Shown: positions 18,224 through 26,743, counted from the stretch's first letter. The stretch is DNA of 64,000 nucleotides from Pectobacterium cacticida (GCF_036885195.1 NZ_CP133656.1:3100001-3164000); one strand, 5' to 3'. Notes: generated by a model from the sequence alone, not told the origin. Program-made: numbers and translations.

Positions 18224-18574
18224 ATGAGAAAATCACTTTTTATACTTCTGATGTGCATTGGTTTCACTGCGTCAGCTAACGACATGAGCCAATTGGAAAC
18301 TGTAAACAAAGCATTAACTGGTGACTATCAGACTCAGCGAAATTTAGCCTTTAGCTACAGCAACGGATGGGGGGCGAAAGGTGATGTTGATTTTTTCCCA
18401 AAAAGCCCTATTCATGCTTGTGCGTGGCGCAAAATAATCTTGCTTACCAATACGGACAAAATCGATGATAACGATTACAGCAATGAATCTATTGACTGCA
18501 AGAATGTCCATCCGACAGAAAATAAGGACGTTTGGTCACTGGTTTTCGGCATCTTACAAAAAATGAACAAGTAA
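18224..18574 (+). CDS. Secreted small protein, possible lysogeny 'moron'
   Basis: 116 aa with a clear signal peptide (MRKSLFILLMCIGFTASA, cleavage before ND). The mature part has DYQTQRNLAFSYSNGWGAKGD and ACAWRKIIL, faintly like a single Sel1/TPR-type unit, and two further Cys. It should reach the periplasm. It sits between the activator and the lysis promoter and its base composition is more AT-rich than its neighbours. No family assigned. Confidence 0.6.
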   Translation: MRKSLFILLMCIGFTASANDMSQLETVNKALTGDYQTQRNLAFSYSNGWGAKGDVDFFPKSPIHACAWRKIILLTNTDKIDDNDYSNESIDCKNVHPTENKDVWSLVFGILQKMNK

Positions 18575-18585
18575 TAACAACCTTA

Positions 18586-18639
18586 CCACTGAACCCCTTC
18601 CACTGACTCACCTCCCCGCGTAATTCAATACTGACCACC
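18586..18639 (+). promoter_or_regulatory. Late promoter of the lysis genes (Mor/C-type site plus -10)
   Basis: CCACTGAACCCCTTCCACTG (18586-18605) is a CCACTG-N8-CCACTG direct repeat. A -10-like AATACT lies at 18627-18632, 34 bp centre to centre. There is no good -35, as in activator-dependent Mu promoters. The expected start is near 18639. Two more copies with the same spacing precede the protease and gp46 genes. Confidence 0.7.
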
Positions 18640-18656
18640 TCACATAACGAGGTGGT
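18634..18656 (+). promoter_or_regulatory. Hairpin covering the holin ribosome-binding site
   Basis: ACCACCTC (18634-18641) pairs perfectly with GAGGTGGT (18649-18656), and the right arm contains the holin Shine-Dalgarno GAGGTGG just before the ATG at 18660. Transcripts starting at the late promoter (near 18639) would lack most of the left arm, while read-through transcripts would carry all of it. Confidence 0.6.
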
Positions 18657-18659
18657 TTC

Positions 18660-19013
18660 ATGAACATTTTCAATAACAAAATCTTTCGTATTGCCCGTCT
18701 TAAACGCCTGCTGGGCTGGCAGTTGACGGCCGTTCTGCTGCTGGTTCTGATCGGCCTGGTTTCACCGCAGCAACTTCCCGTTGTCATTTACAAAATCTCA
18801 CTCATCACATTAGCGGCAGTGCTGGGCTACTGGCTTGATCGTTCGTTGTTCCCGAAGGCCGGGTTAGCGCAATATCTGGAACACAACCCCGAACTAATGA
18901 AAACCGCTATCTATCCGGTTAAATCAGGTTGCGAGCGGGTCTTTGCCGCTGCACTCATTCGACGTGCAATCATCGTTGCTGCTGTTTGCCTGGCTGTGGC
19001 AATGGGGCTGTAA
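18660..19013 (+). CDS. Putative phage holin
   Basis: 117 aa with hydrophobic segments at about residues 20-55 (two) and 97-116. The text AAVLGYWLDRSLFP and the layout match the 'putative holin' family of Mu- and P2-like phages. It should form the inner-membrane lesion that starts lysis. First gene after the late promoter. Confidence 0.75.
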   Translation: MNIFNNKIFRIARLKRLLGWQLTAVLLLVLIGLVSPQQLPVVIYKISLITLAAVLGYWLDRSLFPKAGLAQYLEHNPELMKTAIYPVKSGCERVFAAALIRRAIIVAAVCLAVAMGL

Positions 19014-19015
19014 TC

Positions 19016-19648
19016 ATGGGCTGGCCGCAAATTACCTGGTTTGTGATTGCATGGCTGATGTGGGCTGGCGGTTTTTTCGGTCATGCCCACGCCGCACAGC
19101 CTCCTACCACCGCTCAACAGTACCGTAATGATGTGATCCGCAGCGCACGGTTGGATTGGGGTATCAATGCCCCGGTTGCTGATTTTGCCGCCCAGTTTCA
19201 TCAAGAAAGCGGCTGGAATCCTCGTGCCGTCTCCCCTGTGGGTGCTCAGGGACTGGCGCAGTTTATGCCCGCCACCTCCGATTGGTTCAGCCGCATCATC
19301 CCTGAGTTAAAGACGAACCAACCGTTTAATCCCGCCTGGGCTATTCGAGCCTTAACGCGTTATGACCGCTGGCTGTGGGAGCGTGTCAGTGCTCGCAACG
19401 AGTGTGAGCGAATGGCAATGACTTTAGCGTCATACAACGGCGGATTGGGTTGGGTGCAGCGCGATCAGGCACTGGCAGCACAGAGAGGGTTAGACCGTCA
19501 GCGCTGGTTTGGTCATGTCGCCACGGTTAACGCCGGACGAACTGCGGCCAACTGGCGCGAGAATCGCCACTATCCGCAGCGCATTTTGCATGAGTTAGCC
19601 CCGCGTTACCTAACCTGGGGAGGCCGTAGCTGTGATAGCGCTATTTAA
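19016..19648 (+). CDS. Lytic transglycosylase endolysin (SLT fold)
   Basis: 210 aa. An N-terminal hydrophobic export/anchor segment (residues ~5-27, ending AHA-AQ) precedes an SLT domain with the catalytic Glu64 in HQESGWNPR, then GAQGLAQFMPAT and LASYNGG. It would cleave peptidoglycan. The signal sequence suggests a signal-anchor type endolysin exported by the host. Start chosen at 19016, right after the holin stop. Confidence 0.9.
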   Translation: MGWPQITWFVIAWLMWAGGFFGHAHAAQPPTTAQQYRNDVIRSARLDWGINAPVADFAAQFHQESGWNPRAVSPVGAQGLAQFMPATSDWFSRIIPELKTNQPFNPAWAIRALTRYDRWLWERVSARNECERMAMTLASYNGGLGWVQRDQALAAQRGLDRQRWFGHVATVNAGRTAANWRENRHYPQRILHELAPRYLTWGGRSCDSAI

Positions 19649-20258
19649 AACCTACTGGCCGCACCTGCTGATACTCGCCGCCGTCACCGCATTTGGCTAC
19701 AAATTCGGACATGACGTGGGCAAACACGCCCAGCAAGCCGATCTGCAAGCAACCATCAAAACCCTGCGGGATAGCATCGATAAGAAAACCGCGCAGATTC
19801 TGGCGTATGAGCAGGACAAGCGCCAGGCTGCCGAGCAACACGCTGCCGCCTTGCAAAAAGCCAAGGAGGATACGGCGGCACAGCGAGCACGCGCAGACCA
19901 ACTCGCCGCTGAACTGCTGCAAACCCAGGCTGAACTTTCCCAGGCCAATGAACAGCGTAAAAAGGACATCCCCCATGCAATTAAAAATGATGGTCATGCT
20001 TTTACCGGCATTGGCCCTGACAGCCTGCGCCTCTACCGTGCCAACCTCGGCTATACCGATTACAGCTTGTCCGGCACCGGACAAGCCCCCGGCGGAGCTG
20101 CTTTATATTCCGCCGATGCCACCCGCACCCGAGGCGGACTCTCCCCAGCCGGACTCCTCGGCCACAGCGGCGACTACGGCGAATGGTGCCTGACGCTACG
20201 CGGCAAGCTTGAGCAACTCAACAAGTTTTATAACGACAACAAGGAGCGCAGCAAGTGA
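19632..20258 (+). CDS. Inner-membrane spanin (Rz-like)
   Basis: 208 aa. One N-terminal membrane helix (LLILAAVTAFGYKFG) is followed by a long coiled coil (residues ~35-120, Gln/Ala/Lys rich), the layout of an i-spanin. It overlaps the endolysin by 17 bp and contains the o-spanin gene in another frame. The C-terminal 75 residues are also read as Rz1 in the +1 frame. Confidence 0.82.
   Translation: MIALFKTYWPHLLILAAVTAFGYKFGHDVGKHAQQADLQATIKTLRDSIDKKTAQILAYEQDKRQAAEQHAAALQKAKEDTAAQRARADQLAAELLQTQAELSQANEQRKKDIPHAIKNDGHAFTGIGPDSLRLYRANLGYTDYSLSGTGQAPGGAALYSADATRTRGGLSPAGLLGHSGDYGEWCLTLRGKLEQLNKFYNDNKERSK
19975..20193 (+). CDS. Outer-membrane lipoprotein spanin (Rz1-like), nested in Rz
   Basis: 72 aa, wholly inside the Rz gene in a different frame. 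The ATG has AAGGA upstream. A lipobox LALTAC gives lipidation at Cys18. The mature part is Pro-rich (KPPAELLYIPPMPPAPEA), typical of Rz1. It would bridge to the i-spanin and fuse the membranes at the last lysis step. Confidence 0.85.
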   Translation: MQLKMMVMLLPALALTACASTVPTSAIPITACPAPDKPPAELLYIPPMPPAPEADSPQPDSSATAATTANGA

Positions 20259-20497
20259 GCCCTGAATGGACGCTCGGTGTCGCAATGACCTTGATCTCAA
20301 TGCTGTTTGGCCTGGTAGTGCGCGGCCTCAGCGAGACACTGAAATCGCTGCGGGCCGACGTTGAGCGCATCAAAAACGATTACCAGCGTCGTGAGGATGC
20401 ACGGCGCGATCAGGATTCCGTCATGGACGCCTTGCGCGACCTGAAAAAAACGATTGAACGTATCGATAACAAACTGGACAGGAAAGCAGATAAATGA
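20255..20497 (+). CDS. Small membrane/coiled-coil protein (DUF2730-like)
   Basis: 80 aa, GTG start overlapping the Rz stop. An N-terminal membrane helix (LGVAMTLISMLFGLVVRGL) is followed by a charged coiled coil (LRADVERIKNDYQRREDARR). This fits DUF2730 (Mu gp25-like) in place and shape. Function unknown. Confidence 0.65.
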   Translation: MSPEWTLGVAMTLISMLFGLVVRGLSETLKSLRADVERIKNDYQRREDARRDQDSVMDALRDLKKTIERIDNKLDRKADK

Positions 20498-20787
20498 AGG
20501 CAAGGCAAAAACGCCGTGTGCGCCGCGTCAGTGCGGTAGTCGAAGGCATTGATACCCAAACCCTGAACACCATTAAAAACCGCCTGGCGGCGCTACAAGC
20601 TCAGACATTTCCAGCATCTGACCTCTCGGCGATCGCCGGTCAGCTTGATCGCATTGAGCATCGCATGGACAGCATCGAAGCCGCCGCCGTTCGCCAGGGT
20701 GCGATTGCCGGTGGCGTCGCGGGCGGTGTCGCCGGTGGGCTTATCACCACCACAATTTTATTAATCAAAGCACGAATGGGGCTGTAA
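20494..20787 (+). CDS. Phage protein with C-terminal glycine-rich membrane segment
   Basis: 97 aa. Basic start (KARQKRRVRRVS), a short coiled coil, then a Gly/Ala-rich membrane helix (AIAGGVAGGVAGGLITTTIL). Overlaps its neighbours by 4 bp and 1 bp. Position corresponds to Mu gp26. Function unknown. Confidence 0.6.
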   Translation: MKARQKRRVRRVSAVVEGIDTQTLNTIKNRLAALQAQTFPASDLSAIAGQLDRIEHRMDSIEAAAVRQGAIAGGVAGGVAGGLITTTILLIKARMGL

Positions 20788-21287
20788 TGGCACACCCGCA
20801 GGAAATCCGCGACAAGCTGCGACGGGCCTATATTTTCGGGCAGATGTCCCTTGAGATTGCCGCCGCGCAATCGGGCGTTGCGTTCGGAACGGCGCGGCGC
20901 TGGAAGAAAGAGGCGCAGGATGCGGGCGATGACTGGGACAAGCTGCGGGCGGCTCATGTGATGGCGGGCGGTGGTCTTGAAGATATTGGCCGCGCGGTCT
21001 TAACCGGGCTGGTAACGCAGTACCAGACCACGCTTGAAATGCTCAACGGCGAGGCAGGTATCCCAGCGCGTGAGCGCGTCGAACTGCTGGCAAGCCTGGC
21101 AGATGCTTTTAACAAGGCAACGTCGGCCAGCAAGAAGATCCTGCCGGAAACCAGTGAGCTGTCCGTCGCGCTTGAGGTTATCCAGTTGCTGTCAACGTTC
21201 ATCCGTGAGCGTCACCCCAAACACCTGGAGGCGTTCGTCAGCATCCTTGATGGCTTTGGTGAAGAGATAGGAAAACGTTATGGCTGA
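20787..21287 (+). CDS. DUF1804 protein, probable small terminase subunit
   Basis: 166 aa. The N-terminal helix-turn-helix (LRRAYIFGQMSLEIAAAQSG then GTARRWKKEAQ) and the helical rest match DUF1804 (Mu gp27), thought to be the DNA-recognition terminase subunit. It lies just before the large terminase. Confidence 0.85.
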   Translation: MAHPQEIRDKLRRAYIFGQMSLEIAAAQSGVAFGTARRWKKEAQDAGDDWDKLRAAHVMAGGGLEDIGRAVLTGLVTQYQTTLEMLNGEAGIPARERVELLASLADAFNKATSASKKILPETSELSVALEVIQLLSTFIRERHPKHLEAFVSILDGFGEEIGKRYG

Positions 21288-21483
21288 CAAATTAATTCGC
21301 ATTAACAATGAAAACGCCGTAATGGCAAGTCAGATAACCCGTATAGAGCGGGGCTGCTACGGCGATGTTTTCGTCTGGGCCGATGGCGTAAAACACACTC
21401 TGCTACCGGGCTACGGCGAAGCCTGCTATCAGGCCGAGACGCGCATTATCAATGAGATTAACGCGGCATTAAGTGGGGATTAA
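21280..21483 (+). CDS. Small phage protein, unknown function
   Basis: 67 aa. Its ATG overlaps the DUF1804 end by 8 bp and its stop abuts the terminase ATG. No motif recognised. Confidence 0.6.
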   Translation: MADKLIRINNENAVMASQITRIERGCYGDVFVWADGVKHTLLPGYGEACYQAETRIINEINAALSGD

Positions 21484-23145
21484 ATGGCGCGTAAATCCAA
21501 CAAGCTGACCGCCAAAGACTTTGCCAAAGAGCTTGAAGAACTGGCGGCAACGCTACGCCGGACTATCGAGGCCGAATGTGTCGGCTTTGATCCGTCAGCG
21601 GCGGCCATTGCTGAGCGACGCGCCTGCGTATTCGATCCGGTCAGCGGGTATGACTATTTTGTTGAGCACTACTTCCCGCACTATGTGCGCCACACCGATA
21701 AAAGCGAGCTGCATAAATACTTGTTTACGCGCCTGCCGGAGATTATCGCCAGTACCAAAGGCGAAAATGATGCCATAGCCGCACCGCGTGGCGAGGCTAA
21801 ATCAACGTTGGTCAGCCAGTTGTTCTCGCTGTGGTGCATCATCTGTGGCTTTAAACATTACCTGGTCATCGTGATGGACTCCATTGATCAGGCCTATCCG
21901 ATGCTTGAAGCCATCAAGGCCGAACTGGCGTTTAACCCCCGCATTGATATGGATTTCCCCGAGGTGGCAGGCGGTGGCCGTGTCTGGCAGGCCGGAACCA
22001 TCGTCACGCACAACGATATCAAGGTGCAGGTAGCGGGCAGCGGTAAAAAGCTGCGTGGCCTGCGCCACGGCCCGTACCGCCCTGATTTAGTGGTGTTGGA
22101 TGATATCGAAAACGACGAGCAGGTGCGCAGCCCGGAACAGCGCGACAAGCTGGATAACTGGCTGAAAAAAACCATCCTGCCGCTCGGTGGCGCGGGCGCG
22201 AAGTTCGACGTTATCTATATCGGCACCATCCTGCATTACGATTCAGTCCTGTCGCGCACCCTGAAAAATCCCCTGTGGAAATCGGCACGCTTTAAAGCCG
22301 TTATTCAATGGCCGGTCAATATGTCGTTGTGGGACGAATGGGAAGAGATCCTGCGTAATAACGACAGTAACGGCGAATGGATGGCGAACGCGTTTTACCA
22401 GAACCACAAGCTCGAAATGGACGAGGGCGCAGTGGTGTCCTGGTCTGCCCGTCCGATACTGACGCTGATGTTGATCCGCGCACGCGACGGTCACAGTACC
22501 TTTGATTCCGAGTACCAGAATGACCCGGTCAGCGGCGAAGATGCCCCCTTTGCTAACTGCATTACATTCTGGGTAAACAGGCTTAACGAGTGGCTTTTCT
22601 TTGGTTCATGTGACCCCAGTCTGGGGTTGCATGGGAAAAAACGTGACCCAGCCGCAATACTGGTCGGCGGTTTTAACCGCCACACCGGCATCTTAGATGT
22701 TGTGGAAGCCTCTATCCGTAAGCGCGTTCCTGACAAAATCATTTCCGACATTGTCGAGTTTCAGAAAGTCTATTGCTGTTTGGTATGGTCGTTTGAAGCA
22801 GTCCAGTTCCAGGAGTTCCTCCGCGCAGAACTGGTAAAACGTAGTGCTATATTGGGCATCCCCGTTCCAGCCCGTCCGGTAACACCAAACAGCGATAAGT
22901 TGCTGCGCATCGAGTCCTTGCAGCCACATATGGCAAACGGATTAATTCGATTACATCCGAGCCAATCTACATTGATTGACCAGTTACGACACTTCCCGAT
23001 GGCTGACCATGACGACGGCCCGGATGCCTTACATATGCTGTGGGCGCTGGCCGTGTCTGGATTTGGTGCATTTTCATTTACCCCTGCGCCCCGTCATTCT
23101 GATTCTGATGACCGGGGCAGTCGTTTTGGCTCTGGAGGCTGGTAG
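21484..23145 (+). CDS. Terminase large subunit (Mu gp28-like)
   Basis: 553 aa. ATPase motifs: Walker A-type APRGEAKST at about 100-108 and Walker B VVLDDIENDEQ near 203-213. The C-terminal RNase H-like nuclease has FGSCDPSLG (metal Asp) and HDDGPDALHML near the end. It is the DNA-packaging motor that cuts host-flanked phage DNA in headful fashion. Confidence 0.93.
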   Translation: MARKSNKLTAKDFAKELEELAATLRRTIEAECVGFDPSAAAIAERRACVFDPVSGYDYFVEHYFPHYVRHTDKSELHKYLFTRLPEIIASTKGENDAIAAPRGEAKSTLVSQLFSLWCIICGFKHYLVIVMDSIDQAYPMLEAIKAELAFNPRIDMDFPEVAGGGRVWQAGTIVTHNDIKVQVAGSGKKLRGLRHGPYRPDLVVLDDIENDEQVRSPEQRDKLDNWLKKTILPLGGAGAKFDVIYIGTILHYDSVLSRTLKNPLWKSARFKAVIQWPVNMSLWDEWEEILRNNDSNGEWMANAFYQNHKLEMDEGAVVSWSARPILTLMLIRARDGHSTFDSEYQNDPVSGEDAPFANCITFWVNRLNEWLFFGSCDPSLGLHGKKRDPAAILVGGFNRHTGILDVVEASIRKRVPDKIISDIVEFQKVYCCLVWSFEAVQFQEFLRAELVKRSAILGIPVPARPVTPNSDKLLRIESLQPHMANGLIRLHPSQSTLIDQLRHFPMADHDDGPDALHMLWALAVSGFGAFSFTPAPRHSDSDDRGSRFGSGGW

Positions 23146-23148
23146 TTT

Positions 23149-24714
23149 ATGGCTCAGATTGTGGATCTACACGGTCGCCCACTTAACCGCGAGGTACTGA
23201 AAAACCCGCAGACCGCGCGTGTCGCACAGATAACCCGGCACTTTCCCGAACATCCCTCGCGCGGCCTGTCGATCCGTCGTCTGCCGCGTATCCTTGAGGC
23301 CGCAGAGCGCGGGGATTTATCCGCTCAGGCGGATTTGTTTGAGGACATGATTGAGAAGGACGGGCATATCTTTTCGGAGATGTCCAAACGCAAAAATGCC
23401 CTACTGGGGCTGGACTGGAGTATCGAACCGCCGCGCAACGCGACAGCCGAAGAGAAAAACCTCACGGCGATGATCCGCGAGTGGATGGATGATATTGCCA
23501 ATTTTGAAGATATTATCCTCAACGCAGCGGAAGCTATCGGCCACGGTTTCTCGGCGCAGGAGATTGAACATTGGGAGTTTGAGGAGAATGTCTGGTTGCC
23601 TGACAAAATCACGCTGCGCCCGCACCGTTGGTTCTGTACTAACCCCGAGATTGACGACACGGTGCGCCTGTCAGATGGCAGCATGAACGGTGCCGAGCTG
23701 TGGCCGTTCGGCTGGCTGGTGCATACCCACAATGCCAAATCGGGCTATGTGGCGCAGTCCGGGTTATACCGCGTGCTGGTATGGCCGTACCTGTTTAAGA
23801 ATTACAGCGTGCGTGATTTTGCCGAGTTTCTGGAGATTTACGGCTTGCCCGCCCGCGTTGGCAAGTACATGGAAGGCTCATCTGACGAACAAAAAAACGC
23901 GCTGTTGCACGCTCTGGTGACACTCGGCCACAACGCCGCCGGTATTATCCCGATGGGGAGTGAAATTTCGTTTGAAGCGGCAGCAGAGGGGCAGTCCGAC
24001 CCCTTCATGGCGATGATCGACTGGTGCGAACGGACGGTCTCAAAAGCGGTACTCGGGGGAACACTCACCAGCCAGGCAGACGGCAAAACCTCAACCAACG
24101 CCCTGGGAAATGTCCACAATGAAGTGCGCCACGACATTCTGGTCGCCGATGCGAAGCAGTTGCACGGCTTCTTCCAGGGCATGATTCACATGCTGTTATC
24201 CATTAACGGCTATCAGGTCAGCCGCCGCCGGTTGCCCAAGTTCGTGTTTGATACCAGCGAACTAGAGGATATCGGTTCGTTCTCTACCGGTGTGTCTACG
24301 CTCGTCCAGGCCGGATTGAAAACCATCCCGACCTCATGGGTACACAAAAAAGTCGGTATCCCTGTGCCGCAGAATGACGAGCCGGTGCTCGAAGGCGCAC
24401 CGACACCGATGGCCGGATTATCCGTTTCCCCGTACCGCGCCTTTGCCGCACTCAGTACGGTGCCGGAAGAAATCAGCGACCCGGCACAGGTGGCACTCGA
24501 CAGCGCCCGCTCAACGCCGGAAGCGATAAACGATGCCATGCAGGCGCTGATTGTGCCACTGGTCGCGGCGTTGCAGCAGGGACAAACGCCGGATGATGCG
24601 CTGGATACCATCGCGGCCAGCTATCCTTTGCTTGATGACGCACAGCTCCAGCAGTTGCTGAAACAGGCGCTGTTTGTCGCGGATGTGTGGGGGCGACTGA
24701 ATGCCGACAGCTAA
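23149..24714 (+). CDS. DUF935 portal protein (Mu gp29-like)
   Basis: 521 aa. The start AQIVDLHGRPLN and the core SEMSKRKNALLGLDWSIEPP plus TLTSQADGKTSTNALGNVH are DUF935 signatures. It forms the dodecameric portal at the head vertex. Three bp after the terminase and overlapping the next gene by 14 bp. Confidence 0.94.
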   Translation: MAQIVDLHGRPLNREVLKNPQTARVAQITRHFPEHPSRGLSIRRLPRILEAAERGDLSAQADLFEDMIEKDGHIFSEMSKRKNALLGLDWSIEPPRNATAEEKNLTAMIREWMDDIANFEDIILNAAEAIGHGFSAQEIEHWEFEENVWLPDKITLRPHRWFCTNPEIDDTVRLSDGSMNGAELWPFGWLVHTHNAKSGYVAQSGLYRVLVWPYLFKNYSVRDFAEFLEIYGLPARVGKYMEGSSDEQKNALLHALVTLGHNAAGIIPMGSEISFEAAAEGQSDPFMAMIDWCERTVSKAVLGGTLTSQADGKTSTNALGNVHNEVRHDILVADAKQLHGFFQGMIHMLLSINGYQVSRRRLPKFVFDTSELEDIGSFSTGVSTLVQAGLKTIPTSWVHKKVGIPVPQNDEPVLEGAPTPMAGLSVSPYRAFAALSTVPEEISDPAQVALDSARSTPEAINDAMQALIVPLVAALQQGQTPDDALDTIAASYPLLDDAQLQQLLKQALFVADVWGRLNADS

Positions 24715-25945
24715 CTCCAGCGACGTCAATCTGGCGTATGCCATTGGTCTGAAACCCGAAGAAGCGATCCGCTATTTTGAGTCGAAGGGGTACGCCATTG
24801 GTTTTAACTGGCATGACGTCGAAGCCCGTGCGCACGCCACCGCCTTCACTGTCGCCGGTGTTCTCAAGCAGGATGTGTTAGAGGATATCCGGGGCGGTCT
24901 CAATACCGCGCTGAAAAATGGCGAAACGCTGGAGCAGTTCAGGCGTCGGTTACATCCCGTTCTTGCGCAAAAGGGTTGGCTGGGTACGGGGCTGAAAGCC
25001 GATGAAGACGGCGTGCTTGAAGGGAAAAAACTTACCCCGCGCCGTCTGAAAACCATTTTTGAAACCAATATGCAGGCGGCGTATAACGCTGGCCGTTACG
25101 AGGAGCAGCTCGCTAACGCAGAGTTTCGTCCCTACTTGCAGCGCGTGGGGATCATGGATACCCATATCCGCCCAAGCCACGCCGCGTTACATGGCTACAC
25201 CGCAAGGATTGATGATCCGGTCTGGCAGTTTATGTACCCACCAGATGGTTATGGGTGCCGTTGCCGTATCCGGGCGCGTTCCCAGGCCGATGTTGAACGC
25301 CTGAACATCACAATCCAGCACAGCGAAATCGTCGAGGTCGAACAAGCCTGGGGGCCGAATGATTCACGCATGGTCAGTGCGATTAAGTGGAACGGCCAGT
25401 TATATACGCCGGATGCGGGTTTTGGTCACAACCCCGGCGAGGGATATCTTGCCGCCCTCGGTCAGCGGCTGCTTGAGCGTTCTGCCGTCGCCGAACCGCA
25501 GTTGGCATCGCTGGCCGTTCGCCAGACGCTGGGTAACGAGACGCTGTTAAAGGCCGTTTCAACCGACGTTAACGCGTTCGTCAATAACACGCTGCTGAAC
25601 AAACAGGCACGCGGCCAGCTCCGGCACGTTGGCGCACTGCCGCCGCAGGTGGTGGATCGGCTTTCCGAGAAAGGCGTGGCGGTGGAATCGGCGGTGATCA
25701 CCCTGACTGATGAAAACCTGTTACACGCCATACGTGACAGCAAAGACGCGCAACTTCCGGCCCCACTCTGGCAGCGTCTGCCTGAGTTCATCCTGAACCC
25801 CAGAGCCATTCTCTATAACACGCAGAAAGTGGATGCAGCCTTAACCTATGTGCTGGATTTACCCGATATGTCCGGCAAGCTGGTTGTGTTCATTGATCGC
25901 GAGCTAAAGGCCCGACCGCCAGAGGGGGGGGGAAAGAACGGATAA
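24701..25945 (+). CDS. Head morphogenesis protein F (Mu gp30 / SPP1 gp7-like), C-terminus frameshifted
   Basis: 414 aa in this frame. The SPP1 gp7-type core has FETNMQAAYNAGRYEEQL, TPRYMATPQG-type shadows aside, and the zinc/His region DTHIRPSHAALHG with YGCRCRIR. The frame ends at 25943-25945 just after a run of nine G (25924-25932). The -1 frame then continues 35 codons to 26040 with family-like text, so the natural protein is probably longer. Confidence 0.88.
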   Translation: MPTANSSDVNLAYAIGLKPEEAIRYFESKGYAIGFNWHDVEARAHATAFTVAGVLKQDVLEDIRGGLNTALKNGETLEQFRRRLHPVLAQKGWLGTGLKADEDGVLEGKKLTPRRLKTIFETNMQAAYNAGRYEEQLANAEFRPYLQRVGIMDTHIRPSHAALHGYTARIDDPVWQFMYPPDGYGCRCRIRARSQADVERLNITIQHSEIVEVEQAWGPNDSRMVSAIKWNGQLYTPDAGFGHNPGEGYLAALGQRLLERSAVAEPQLASLAVRQTLGNETLLKAVSTDVNAFVNNTLLNKQARGQLRHVGALPPQVVDRLSEKGVAVESAVITLTDENLLHAIRDSKDAQLPAPLWQRLPEFILNPRAILYNTQKVDAALTYVLDLPDMSGKLVVFIDRELKARPPEGGGKNG

Positions 25946-26040
25946 AAACCAATCTGATACGAACAGGAAAAATCCTGGCGAATGATGAATCACTGAAAAA
26001 CAAAGGGATTAACGAAGTGCTGTGGGGCAGTCTTGATTAG
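25933..26040 (+). other. Out-of-frame C-terminal continuation of gene F
   Basis: In the -1 frame after the G9 run the sequence reads KERIKTNLIRTGKILANDES and then LKNKGINEVLWGSLD before a TAG at 26038-26040. The 'IRTG' motif and ending fit the C-terminus expected of Mu-like F proteins. One extra G (or two fewer) would join it to the main frame. It may reflect slippage, a mutation or a read error at the homopolymer. Confidence 0.6.
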
Positions 26041-26140
26041 GCGGTGGGATGAACAGCGCCGGACTCGAACCGGATCATGCTCAAACGCTCAAGGCGTAGC
26101 AGCAACCGTTACCCATTGGAAACAACTCTCCATCCACCGC
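26041..26140 (-). ncRNA. tRNA-like structured element, minus strand
   Basis: Read on the minus strand, GCGGTGGATG and CATCCCACCGC close a 10-bp outer stem with one bulge. Inside are a GTTG...TAAC arm with GGG in its loop, an ACGC-CTTGA-GCGT hairpin and a perfect T-arm CCGG-TTCGAGT-CCGG. This is cloverleaf-like, but the T-arm is about 8-10 bases too far from the outer stem, the anticodon arm is not standard and there is no CCA end. It starts right after the F continuation stop. Confidence 0.4.
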
Positions 26141-26165
26141 ACTTTCAGTATACACCGGGTAATTT

Positions 26166-26720
26166 ATGAGCGGTAGTTACGAAATCAAATATGACATTAG
26201 CGACTTTGAGAAAGGCCTGGGCGAACTGATTAACCGCCTGGAACAACGCCAGCCGCTAATGCGCGAACTGACAGCGGCCATGCATGAAGCGGTCGAGGAG
26301 AATTTCGCCCAGGAAGGTCGCCCTTCATGGGCGGGGTGGAAAAGCAACGCTTACTGGGCAAAACGCCGGGGCGGTAAAATTCTGCAAAAATCAGGGCGAT
26401 TAGCCAGCAGCATTAGCGAGTATCACGACAACGACAGCGCCACCGTGGGCACCAATGTGGTGTATGCCCGTATCCACCAGGAGGGCGGCACCATCAATAT
26501 GCCCGCCCGCAGTCAGCGGGCTTACTACAAACAGCACAAAGACGGCAGCGTTGGTCATCGGTTCGTGAAAAAATCCAAATCGAACTTCTCGCAGTGGAAC
26601 ACTATGGGGGAGTATAAGATAACTATTCCTGCGCGTCCGTTTTTGCATCTTACTGAATCGGATGTTGAGGGAATGGAGAACACGGCACAGGAGTATTTGC
26701 GGCAAGTGCTGGGTTCATGA
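26166..26720 (+). CDS. Virion morphogenesis protein G (Mu gpG-like)
   Basis: 184 aa. Helical start (LGELINRLEQRQPLMRELTAAM), the GRPSWAGWK and LQKSGRLASSIS motifs, and YARIHQEGG are typical of the Mu gpG / phage virion morphogenesis family, thought to act at the head-tail interface. It is followed by the accessory slot discussed under 26744. Confidence 0.9.
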   Translation: MSGSYEIKYDISDFEKGLGELINRLEQRQPLMRELTAAMHEAVEENFAQEGRPSWAGWKSNAYWAKRRGGKILQKSGRLASSISEYHDNDSATVGTNVVYARIHQEGGTINMPARSQRAYYKQHKDGSVGHRFVKKSKSNFSQWNTMGEYKITIPARPFLHLTESDVEGMENTAQEYLRQVLGS

Positions 26721-26743
26721 CTACACTACCTATGGGAACCACT

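Noticed and set aside
26041..26140. A functional tRNA gene on the minus strand
   Set aside because: The T-arm is canonical, but its distance to the acceptor-like stem is wrong, the anticodon arm does not fit 5+7 and there is no CCA. Kept only as a tRNA-like element.
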